IMG/VR virus record: IMGVR_UViG_3300049783_001518
Location: 1-37,091 of that record
Strand: one strand, 5' to 3'
Source: a virus
DNA length: 37,091 nucleotides
Numbering within the stretch: position 1 is the stretch's first letter; every line of letters starts with the position of its first letter. The position numbers and the translations under genes were made by a program. Positions 30,347-37,091 of the stretch are shown one piece after another. A model generated the notes under the pieces. The model was not told the origin of the DNA. It saw only the letters and a list, made by a program, of their open reading frames with translations, and ran no database searches.

Positions 30347-33300
30347 ATGGTAAATAACGAAAAGAAAATAGTATGGACTACTAAAAAAGTACAAGAAGCA
30401 GCACAAAAACTAAATGATGGGTACATACTTCCTAATTATGAAATCCCCTTTTTCGAAAAAACAGTTGGACTTCGCAAAAAAAGTATATCTTTTGGATTTA
30501 CAGGAAACGAGTACGATGAATATGTTAAATGTAAATTAGATGTAACATATTTTGCTAACAATTATTGTTTCATTAAAGTGGAAGATGGTTCATTTAAATT
30601 AATGAATATTCGTGATTATCAGTATGATATATTAGATTTATATGATAATAATAAATATAGTATATTAATGGCATCTCGTCAAGTAGGTAAAACAATAATG
30701 GCATCTATTTACATTCTACATTTTATGCTATTCAATAACACCAAAAATGTGTTATTGGCGGCGAATATATTAGATACATCAAAGGAGGTATTGGGTAAAA
30801 TTAGAGAGATTTATAGCTATTTACCATTCTTCTTACAACAAGGAATTGATGTGTGGTCTGTAACTCAAATGAAATTCCAAAATGGTTGTAGGGCTAAAGC
30901 ATTTGCAATGACAAAAACAGCATCTATTGGTAATGCTGCCGATTTAGTATATGTAGATGAGTTTGCTTATATAAACAATAGTGTTGCTAATAAATTCTAT
31001 AAATCTATATTCCCGACATTAGCGAGTATAGAAAATTCTAAAATGATCATAACATCAACACCCAATGGATTTAATTTATTCCACAAACTATTGACTGATT
31101 CTGAAAGAGAAGATACTGACCCACTTAAAAATAACTTTGGTAGTTTAAGGGTATATTGGCATCAAGTAAAAGGTCGTAATGTGACTTATTTAAAAATAAA
31201 TCCACATTTATTACCTCAATTCGGATTAACTTTAGATGAGGTGATGAAACAATGTAATGAGAAATATAATCCTAATGGTAAAGTAACAAGCAATGAGATA
31301 CCTATTGTAGAATTGAAATATGATAGCGATAAAGGATTACCAATTATAAATATACAGAATAGTGAAAAATTAACATTTGAGGTTATTGGAATGACTGAGT
31401 TCATTAATAATAATGATGAGGTAGTTCACTGTACGAGTATATCAAGTGTATCTACTTGGAAAATAGACACAACTAAAGATATAGGTGGTGAAGATAACTT
31501 TAATAGTGAATTTGATCTTAGATTTTCATCAGGTAGTAAAAATGTTCTATCAGAAACTACAATTGAAAGATTAATGGAGAATAAAAAACCATTTAACCAT
31601 TTAAAGCATGATGTATTTAAAAAACTTCGGTGGGATTACTCCGCCTTGAAGTTCGTAGAAGGATTTGATGAAAATATCCGAAAAAAGATACATGTTATGT
31701 TATCTATTGATATATCCGAGGGGCTTGGGCAAGATTATAGTGTTATAAATATGTTTAAATTAGACTATAAATCAATGGATCTAATTAATGAGCAAAAAGA
31801 TACCTATCAGACATTATCTGACTTCTTCCAATTAATACAATTTGGGATGTTTAGAACTAATATAGTAAGCCATGCTCAGTTAGCAGAAATGGCATACTTA
31901 TTAATATTTGAATTTTTTGACCCCGATCAGGTGAAAGTTACGGTTGAGTATAATAATGATGGTAAAGCTTTTTTCTCTGAAATTAAAAATGTATTTGAAA
32001 ATGATAATGATTATTCAGGTTATGTTATGTTGAAATTTAAGCATAGATTGGATGCGATAAATAAAAGTTATGGGTTAAAAGTAGGAACACTTAAAAATCA
32101 ATATGTTAAAGACTATCAAGCTCGTATGGAGAACCAAGATTTTATCATTTGTAATGAAGTAAATATTAAAGAGGTTGGTACATTTATAAAACACACAACC
32201 ACTGCAGGTAACACTGTATATAAAGGTGATGGTTCTTGTGATGATTGTGTTGTGCCAGATACATTGATAACAACAAATGGTGGGATTAAAATGATTAAAG
32301 ATATTAATGTAGGTGATATGGTGTTGACACACAAAGGTAGGTATAGAAAAGTATTGAAAGTTGGTAATAGACATAGTGATTATATTTATAAAATTAAATC
32401 AAATAATAAATTAGATTTATCTATAACAAACAATCATGAATTATTTTTATTTGAGAAAAAAAATTACACCAATAAAGATAGAAAGTTGAAGTTTTTAAAG
32501 GAACAAAAATGGTTATCTATTGATGATGGTATAGATATAAAGAAACATTATACTGCATTTATTCCAAATCAAGAAGTAAAAAATCTTAATTATATTGATT
32601 TATATGAATATTGTGATAAGAAAAAATTTATAATAAAAAATAAAAAAATATATTCGATTATAAATGGAAATATTAACCATTTGAATCCAACTCAAAATCC
32701 TATTAATAGATATTTAGAAATAGATAATGATATGTGTTATATATTTGGTTATTATTTAGCAGAAGGATCAAGAAATGAACACCAAATAAATTTTAGTAGT
32801 CATATAAACGAAAGATTATTACGTAAAAAAGTTAATGATATTTTCATTAACTTAGGGCTATTTCCTTTTAAAACTAATGGATTACCAAGAAATTCAGGTA
32901 GAATAACCATATCATCAAAAATATTATCTAACTTCTTTAAGGTCTTTGGTAAAAGTGATGATAAGAAATTGCCTAATTTTTGTAATTTCTTACCCGATGA
33001 TAAGTTAAGAAATATTATATATGGATATTTTATGGGAGATGGTGGGTTCTCACAAAAGGGTATTAGATCATTTAGTATTTCCCCATCTATATCATTTTTT
33101 ATATATGAATCTTTAGTTAAATTAGGATATAAACCAAGTTTAAAAAAACAAAATCAAACTAAAAAAACAACATACCCAAATAGTAAAAAATATGGATATG
33201 TTGTGAACGTAAATGATTATGATAAAAATGATATATTATCTTATATGGAGGAGAGTATTCTTATAGATAAAAATATAGAATATCCATTAAATGTATCGGA

Positions 33301-33688
33301 TAAAAAATCATATCAAAAATCCATAGATAATTATTTAATTGGTAAAATCAGAAATATAGAAAAGATTGAATATAATGATATTGTATATAATTTAGAAGTT
33401 GATGATGATAATAGCTATGTAGCGAATGGAGTTATTGTACATAATTGTGCAATGACGCTTGTTAATATGAGTCAAGGTTGGAAAAGTGTTGGGTTTAAAG
33501 AAATGTTAGCTGATTATCACCAAGAAAATGGTAGAGAAGTTATTAAAAACTTAGTTAATAGTATTCTTAATAAGGATATGAGAGTTGGTACAGATTATAC
33601 CTCTTTTTTCAATGCTAAAAATAATTTAAATAAAAATAGTGCTATTGGTAGAATTGGTGGTAAAATAGACGTTAAAAATTTATTCTAA
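30347..33688 (+). CDS. 17: Terminase large subunit (T4 gp17-like), interrupted by an intein
   Basis: A 1113-aa precursor. The exteins form a 713-aa gp17-like packaging motor. ATPase: Walker A SRQVGKT (110-116), Walker B YVDEF (Asp204, Glu205) and coupling motif ITSTPNG. Nuclease: LSIDISEG with Asp455, VTVEYNNDG with Glu534, and GDGSCDD with Asp632/Asp633. The intein occupies residues 634-1033, between this last Asp pair and CAMTLVNM; after splicing the line reads SCDD-CAMT. T4 gp17 is 610 aa, so the spliced protein is about 100 residues longer, with an extra segment near residues 280-340. It translocates DNA into the prohead and cuts concatemers. It stands alone on the plus strand rather than beside the other head genes. 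Confidence 0.95.
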   Translation: MVNNEKKIVWTTKKVQEAAQKLNDGYILPNYEIPFFEKTVGLRKKSISFGFTGNEYDEYVKCKLDVTYFANNYCFIKVEDGSFKLMNIRDYQYDILDLYDNNKYSILMASRQVGKTIMASIYILHFMLFNNTKNVLLAANILDTSKEVLGKIREIYSYLPFFLQQGIDVWSVTQMKFQNGCRAKAFAMTKTASIGNAADLVYVDEFAYINNSVANKFYKSIFPTLASIENSKMIITSTPNGFNLFHKLLTDSEREDTDPLKNNFGSLRVYWHQVKGRNVTYLKINPHLLPQFGLTLDEVMKQCNEKYNPNGKVTSNEIPIVELKYDSDKGLPIINIQNSEKLTFEVIGMTEFINNNDEVVHCTSISSVSTWKIDTTKDIGGEDNFNSEFDLRFSSGSKNVLSETTIERLMENKKPFNHLKHDVFKKLRWDYSALKFVEGFDENIRKKIHVMLSIDISEGLGQDYSVINMFKLDYKSMDLINEQKDTYQTLSDFFQLIQFGMFRTNIVSHAQLAEMAYLLIFEFFDPDQVKVTVEYNNDGKAFFSEIKNVFENDNDYSGYVMLKFKHRLDAINKSYGLKVGTLKNQYVKDYQARMENQDFIICNEVNIKEVGTFIKHTTTAGNTVYKGDGSCDDCVVPDTLITTNGGIKMIKDINVGDMVLTHKGRYRKVLKVGNRHSDYIYKIKSNNKLDLSITNNHELFLFEKKNYTNKDRKLKFLKEQKWLSIDDGIDIKKHYTAFIPNQEVKNLNYIDLYEYCDKKKFIIKNKKIYSIINGNINHLNPTQNPINRYLEIDNDMCYIFGYYLAEGSRNEHQINFSSHINERLLRKKVNDIFINLGLFPFKTNGLPRNSGRITISSKILSNFFKVFGKSDDKKLPNFCNFLPDDKLRNIIYGYFMGDGGFSQKGIRSFSISPSISFFIYESLVKLGYKPSLKKQNQTKKTTYPNSKKYGYVVNVNDYDKNDILSYMEESILIDKNIEYPLNVSDKKSYQKSIDNYLIGKIRNIEKIEYNDIVYNLEVDDDNSYVANGVIVHNCAMTLVNMSQGWKSVGFKEMLADYHQENGREVIKNLVNSILNKDMRVGTDYTSFFNAKNNLNKNSAIGRIGGKIDVKNLF
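32246..33445 (+). mobile_element. Intein with LAGLIDADG homing endonuclease in terminase (400 aa)
   Basis: The N-terminal splicing block begins with Cys1 (CVVPDTLITTNGGIKMIKDI) and is followed by VGDMVLTHKGRYRKVLKV; a block B-like TNNHELFLF comes near residue 67. The C-terminal block ends VANGVIVHN with the terminal His-Asn, followed by Cys+1 of the extein. Two dodecapeptide motifs, IFGYYLAEGS and IIYGYFMGDGG, mark a two-motif LAGLIDADG endonuclease. All splicing residues seen are intact, so splicing should be active. The DNA is more AT-rich than the exteins, consistent with separate origin. Confidence 0.93.
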
Positions 33689-33853
33689 TTTACCGTTTTT
33701 TACTAAATTTTGGTATATAAGATCAGCAGATTTTTTTCTTCGACTATCTTCCTTTTTTATCACTTTATCACTCCACTTAGCACTATTACTATCTGTTGGG
33801 TTTATATCATCACTTGGATATGAGTTTATTTCGTTGAATCTTATTATTTTAAT
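33680..33853 (-). CDS. Small protein with non-ATG start (ATT), 57 aa
   Basis: A 57-codon open frame with good coding character. From ATT at 33853 it reads x-K-I-I-R-F-N-E-I-N, like the MK-leaders ending in F-N-E elsewhere in this phage. It is then hydrophilic with a basic middle (KKEDSRRKKSADLIY). There is no ATG, GTG or TTG between the upstream in-frame stop and the conserved-looking N-terminus; ATT or a following ATA must start it if real. Its 3' end overlaps the terminase gene by 9 bases. It follows the UVR-domain gene by 16 bases. Confidence 0.45.
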   Translation of the reverse strand: MKIIRFNEINSYPSDDINPTDSNSAKWSDKVIKKEDSRRKKSADLIYQNLVKNGKLE

Positions 33854-33869
33854 ATGTTATAATAAGAAT

Positions 33870-34256
33870 CTATTTATTCTTATATTCCTTAATCATATCA
33901 CGATACTCAGCCGCATTTTCGTAATCTTCCGATTCCACACATTTCTGAAGCTCATCTTCCATTTCTTCCACCGCTGACTTTTTAGTACTATTGATTTTAT
34001 CTTGGATAAAAGATTCTAATGCTATATTAAAAGAACTATCTTGTTTTTGATCAAGCCTAACTTCCTTGTTATTGATCATATCGACTAGAGTTAAACTAAA
34101 CAATATACCTTTTTGAGCCTCTTCTTCAGTTAATTCCTCAATTACCTCAGTGGTTGGTATTAAAACATCATACATTTCTTGTAGATTTGTCCACAACTGT
34201 GTTTGGTTTGTGTTGTTTTCTAAATATCCTCTGATCTCTAATTTCATATCTTCCAT
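33870..34256 (-). CDS. UVR-domain protein, 128 aa
   Basis: The C-terminal 30 residues (MEDELQKCVESEDYENAAEY followed by RDMIKEYKNK) match the UVR motif found in UvrB, UvrC and some stress proteins (e.g. McsA), where it forms a helical hairpin for protein-protein contact. The N-terminal 90 residues are acidic and helical without a known domain. A link to UvrABC repair or to Clp-type proteases is possible, but the motif alone does not decide it. It belongs to the operon from 35808. Confidence 0.7.
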   Translation of the reverse strand: MEDMKLEIRGYLENNTNQTQLWTNLQEMYDVLIPTTEVIEELTEEEAQKGILFSLTLVDMINNKEVRLDQKQDSSFNIALESFIQDKINSTKKSAVEEMEDELQKCVESEDYENAAEYRDMIKEYKNK

Positions 34257-34291
34257 TTAGTATTATATAATTTTATGTGCAATTGTTTTAA

Positions 34292-34495
34292 TTAACTATC
34301 ATACTGAATATATACAGATTCTTTTGTTTCTTCATTATGATACAAAGCCACGTCACCATCATACCATTCGGTAGAATCATCACAAAATTGAGCCACAGAT
34401 AATGCCACATTATTATTATCTATTATATCGACTAATTTAAGTGTATCTCCTGATATTGGAGATTTAATATCATTAGGTAATTCTTGTCTTGTTAT
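34292..34495 (-). CDS. Small protein with probable ATA start, 67 aa
   Basis: A 67-codon frame opening 2 bases after the stop of 34498-34833. From ATA at 34495 it reads x-T-R-Q-E-L-P-N-D-I and continues SPISGDTLKLVDIIDNNNVA to QYDS and a stop. The fit at the N-terminus and the packing in the operon suggest a real gene, but there is no ATG, GTG or TTG near its beginning. Translational coupling to the preceding stop could help initiation. A frameshift error is the main alternative. Function unknown. Confidence 0.5.
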   Translation of the reverse strand: MTRQELPNDIKSPISGDTLKLVDIIDNNNVALSVAQFCDDSTEWYDGDVALYHNEETKESVYIQYDS

Positions 34496-34497
34496 AT

Positions 34498-34833
34498 TTA
34501 TTCATTTAATATTTTATCGATTTCGATTTCTCTCAACTCCATTCTAAATAGTTTTTCGAATTTTTGTGTTAATAGATCTGTACCATCCATTAAAGGCTTT
34601 GCAGTCAATTGAAATGGTGTTGATACAAAACTCCCATCAATATTTTTATGTACATATAATCTATATTCAGTTTTCATACATATTTTCCTATCACTTCCTG
34701 ATGTGAATGCTAATAACGTGTAATGGTTATCACCTAGATATGATGGGTAATATTTATAATCCCATGCCCATCCCGCACCTGGATATGACACTTCTGTTAG
34801 TTTAAATCCAATTTCTCTAAAACGTTCTATCAT
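34498..34833 (-). CDS. Paralogous small protein, member 1 of 3 (111 aa)
   Basis: It shares with 34833-35156 and 35527-35808 the start MI-x-x-F-x-x-x-G-F-x-L, a G-W-x-x-x-YKYYPSYL segment, TEYRLY, and a C-terminal F-x-MELREIEIDKILN. No outside family recognised. It overlaps the upstream gene by 1 base (start and stop share a base). Function unknown; three diverged copies in one operon suggest related but separate targets. Confidence 0.68.
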   Translation of the reverse strand: MIERFREIGFKLTEVSYPGAGWAWDYKYYPSYLGDNHYTLLAFTSGSDRKICMKTEYRLYVHKNIDGSFVSTPFQLTAKPLMDGTDLLTQKFEKLFRMELREIEIDKILNE

Positions 34834-35156
34834 TATTTTAATATTTCATTTATTCTAATATCTCTTAATTCCATCATAAAATATTCATTAAAGGCTCTTA
34901 TGAAATTCTCTTCTGAATTTCCACGAACATGATATTCAGTTACATCTTCATCTACATCATCAAATTTATATAATCTATATTCTGTTTTACTTGTGTTTTC
35001 GTTAACTGATCCTCTATATCCTTTAGTAAATAATACTAATTCATAGTGAAATTCAGATAAATGTGGGGGGTAATATTTATATTCATTTACCCACCCCGAA
35101 CCACTATGTCCACATAAGTATAATTCAAACCCCACTGCTATAAATTGATCTATCAT
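34833..35156 (-). CDS. Paralogous small protein, member 2 of 3 (107 aa)
   Basis: Start MIDQFIAVGFELYLC, then GSGWVNEYKYYPPHL, KTEYRLYKFDD and MMELRDIRINEIL align with the two neighbouring paralogs. It is followed directly by member 1 with a 1-base overlap. Function unknown. Confidence 0.68.
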   Translation of the reverse strand: MIDQFIAVGFELYLCGHSGSGWVNEYKYYPPHLSEFHYELVLFTKGYRGSVNENTSKTEYRLYKFDDVDEDVTEYHVRGNSEENFIRAFNEYFMMELRDIRINEILK

Positions 35157-35162
35157 TTTTAA

Positions 35163-35537
35163 TTATTCTATCATTTCCCATAGCTTATATCCAAATGATA
35201 CCACGGTTTTTATCTCCGTGCCATCTATATCCTCTTGTAAATGGTTCACCCAAAAGGGGTTTATTCTTGGGTTATATCGGATTGGTTGGTATGATTCATC
35301 TATGTCAATCGGTTCTGATATTATTAAAGTATTACAATTAATAGTAGCACACACTCGTTTGTTAGCACCATTAAAAATTAATTTAGCTGATTTAGAATTA
35401 TTTTTCAAAATACAACCACCCATTGTTAATGATACCTCATCAGGGTCTATATACTCTACCTCTTTGTTGGGGTGAGTAATTTTCCACTTCATATACCTTT
35501 TACCTCGACCTAAATTGAATCTTATTTTATACATCAT
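35163..35537 (-). CDS. Conserved phage protein, 124 aa
   Basis: The sequence MMYKIRFNLGRGKRYMKWKI and the VEYIDPDEVSLTMGGCILKN segment resemble a hypothetical protein I recall from T4-like marine phages. It appears beta-rich, with two more Cys in the centre (VCATINC). It is inserted between two members of the paralogous family, overlapping the upstream one by 11 bases. Function unknown. Confidence 0.68.
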   Translation of the reverse strand: MMYKIRFNLGRGKRYMKWKITHPNKEVEYIDPDEVSLTMGGCILKNNSKSAKLIFNGANKRVCATINCNTLIISEPIDIDESYQPIRYNPRINPFWVNHLQEDIDGTEIKTVVSFGYKLWEMIE

Positions 35538-35808
35538 TTAATATTTGATTTATTGTATTTTCTCTTATTTCTATTTTAAATGTTTCATTAAATATTTCAT
35601 CTACGAGGTCACCATCATCATCAGAAAATATATAAGAAGATATACTACCCTTATCTAAAAAAACCCTAAATTCTGTTGAATACGAAGATATAGCTAACGA
35701 ATAATAATACTCAATATTATCTAAATGAGTAGCATAATATCTATAATATGACCACCCTGTATTTGAATTATACAACTCGAATCCGATATCTTTAAATCGT
35801 TCTATCAT
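35527..35808 (-). CDS. Paralogous small protein, member 3 of 3 (93 aa)
   Basis: Start MIERFKDIGFELYNSNTGWS, then YRYYATHL, TEFRVF and FKIEIRENTINQILNDV: the shortest and most diverged member. First gene of the operon running to 33680, 16 bases after a TATATTTG promoter element. Function unknown. Confidence 0.66.
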   Translation of the reverse strand: MIERFKDIGFELYNSNTGWSYYRYYATHLDNIEYYYSLAISSYSTEFRVFLDKGSISSYIFSDDDGDLVDEIFNETFKIEIRENTINQILNDV

Positions 35809-35824
35809 TAATCTAAAATTAAAT

Positions 35825-35832
35825 CAAATATA
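35825..35832 (-). promoter_or_regulatory. Bacteroidetes-type -7 element (TATATTTG)
   Basis: The minus strand reads TATATTTG 16 bases before the start at 35808. It probably drives the seven-gene operon 35808-33680. Confidence 0.5.
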
Positions 35833-35886
35833 ATGAATATAATTAGACTTTGGACTATTATGTGTTTTTATTTTACTATATATAAT

Positions 35887-36882
35887 ATGAAAATGGGTTA
35901 TATGTACGAATTACATTGTCCACTAAATGATACAACTATGTATATTGGACAAACATCTAAAAGCTTAAAAGGTAGACTTAGGCAACATATATCAAAAACC
36001 AAACTTAAAATTGAAAGGAATAAATTTCTTTCTAAAAAAGATACGTGGATAAATAATTTAATTCAATTATAAATAGAAAATGATATTAAAATAATTGAAA
36101 TAGAAAGCTGTAATTTAAAATCAATAAATGAAAGAGAAGTATATTGGATATCTGAATATAATAAAAATGGATATGAACTTACTAATACAACATCAGGTGG
36201 ACACCAATGTAGGGGATATATACTTAGACCAATGAGTTTAGAAACAAAAAAGAAAATAAGTGAAGGTATAAAGAATTCAGCATCTTATCAAAAAATAATT
36301 AAGAGCGAGTGGAATAAAAAAAGAGCATCGAAATGGTCTAAAAAATATTGGAGAGAAAACAGAGAAGAAAGAATGTTAATTTATACTAACGAATATAGAA
36401 ATAATATAAGTGAAATGGTAGAGGGTTCTAATAACCCCTTTTATGGTAAAACTCACTCTATTGAATCTAAAAGTAAAATGAGTGAATCTAAAAGGGGTAT
36501 TTATGATGGTGAGGGTAATCCTTTCCATGATAAAACTCACACCAACGAATCTAAAAGTAAAATATCGGAAAAATTAAAAATGAAACCTAAAAAATTGATA
36601 TTAATATATAATTTGGATATGAATTTTATAAAAGAATGTGATATATATACTGCTATGGAATATTTAAAATGTAATACATCTGCTAATTTATATAGAAAAA
36701 TAGATTCAGGTAGTTTATATAAAAAACATTATTTAAAATATAAAATTCATTCTAAAAAATTATATAAAAAAGATTTTAATTTAAATGAATTGAAAGGTAG
36801 TGTGGGTGAAGTTGGGTATCGGAAAACATCTATAAAATATAAAATACCAAGATCGACACTTAAACGATGGTTAATTTCATGA
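35887..36882 (+). pseudogene. GIY-YIG homing endonuclease interrupted by one in-frame TAA
   Basis: The reading frame starts at ATG 35887 (MKMGYMYELHC). It has the GIY-YIG core (GYMYELHCPL, then MYIGQT), followed by LKGRLRQHI with the expected Arg. TAA at 36070-36072 stops it after residue 61. The same frame then continues without another stop to 36882 and contains the rest of the nuclease domain (SINEREVYWISEYN, TNTTSGGH), two NUMOD3-like units (NPFYGKTHSIESKSKMSESK and NPFHDKTHTNESKSKISEKL) and a NUMOD1-like C-terminus (PRSTLKRWL). Total 331 codons. One substitution would restore it. It is either a recently inactivated gene, two split genes, or a sequencing error. The C-terminal part could start at 36232 but would lack the catalytic core. 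Confidence 0.8.
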
Positions 36883-37091
36883 TTTTTTGGAGCAAACACT
36901 TCCTAATCCCGATTCAATTGAGTTTGGCACTGTTAGTTTTCTGCCACATCTACCACACTTACCCTCATGCCAAAATTCTATTTTATCGAAATTCGATACG
37001 TTATAACTTTGTATAGTATTATAAACCCATTCGAATGTTTTATTAACAACCGATTTAGGATCTGTTTTTTTACGGGAGTGGAAGTATTTAT
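36877..37091 (-). CDS. Partial zinc-binding protein, DUF6011-like C-terminus
   Basis: The minus-strand frame is open from the window edge to the TGA at 36877 (71 codons, 5' end missing). It ends EFWHEGKCGRCGRKLTVPNS, then IESGLGSVCSKKS. The spacing of CGRCGRKL and the later GLGSVC resembles the small zinc-binding DUF6011 domain, common in phage proteins of unknown function. It converges on the GIY-YIG gene, overlapping it by 6 bases. Confidence 0.72.
   Translation of the reverse strand, partial: KYFHSRKKTDPKSVVNKTFEWVYNTIQSYNVSNFDKIEFWHEGKCGRCGRKLTVPNSIESGLGSVCSKKS

Noticed and set aside
36070-36072. Genome-wide recoding of TAA as a sense codon
   Set aside because: TAA ends many well-defined genes here (e.g. 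capsid, terminase and RNA ligases). A single case in a selfish endonuclease is better explained by mutation or error.

Overview
The window is part of the genome of a large T4-like tailed phage (myovirus type) that probably infects a Bacteroidetes/Flavobacteriia host. The T4-type morphogenesis genes are clear: portal (gp20-like), prohead protease fused to a scaffold (gp21+gp22-like), major capsid protein (gp23-like) and large terminase (gp17-like, interrupted by an intein). The host guess rests on very AT-rich DNA, little sign of Shine-Dalgarno sequences, and repeated TAnnTTTG elements (the Bacteroidetes -7 promoter element) in front of most minus-strand operons. No host chromosomal genes were seen.

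Layout. 1-1056 (-): RNA ligase operon leaving the window. 1147-7033 (+): portal, protease/scaffold, major capsid, ending in a strong terminator. 7125-10410 (-): small accessory proteins, including a cysteine-protease-like protein, a HAD phosphatase and a 25-residue membrane peptide. 10463-10807 (+): candidate internal head protein. 10883-11245 (+): a tmRNA (ssrA) gene, followed by a zinc-finger/PD-(D/E)XK endonuclease gene (-) and, 784 bp further on, a second copy of a tmRNA-like 3' end. 12093-14567 (-): six-gene operon of mostly unknown proteins. 14640-18418 (+): membrane and hypothetical proteins. 18431-22140 (-): three large probable internal head proteins. 22272-22880 (-): unknown. 22965-27842 (+, with one minus gene): MORN-like protein, zinc-ribbon protein, degenerate HAD/zinc-ribbon protein, a paralogous pair and a likely ADP-ribosyltransferase. 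27843-30211 (-): T4 Rnl1-like RNA ligase operon. 30347-33688 (+): terminase with a 400-residue LAGLIDADG intein. 33680-35808 (-): small genes, including a three-member paralogous family, a UVR-domain protein and two genes that seem to lack ATG/GTG/TTG starts. 35887-36882 (+): GIY-YIG homing endonuclease with an in-frame stop. 36877-37091 (-): partial zinc-binding protein.

How the parts fit together. Many proteins from separate loci begin with a short basic/aromatic leader ending in [I/L/V/F]-N-E. The same tripeptide recurs in the protease/scaffold and at residue 43 of the capsid protein. I infer that [ILV]NE is the cleavage code of this phage's prohead protease, and that the leaders are T4-like capsid targeting sequences marking proteins packaged in the head and perhaps injected. 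One of them looks like an Alt-type ADP-ribosyltransferase. Two promoter styles are visible: host-like TAnnTTTG for accessory operons, and a TATATA box for structural and internal-head genes. A stricter TTGGAAAAA-to-TATATA arrangement with identical spacing occurs only before the protease, the capsid gene and the tmRNA.

Mobile or selfish elements are frequent: intein, GIY-YIG endonuclease, and the endonuclease beside the tmRNA. All calls come from reading the sequence and from memory of protein families; no database search was done.
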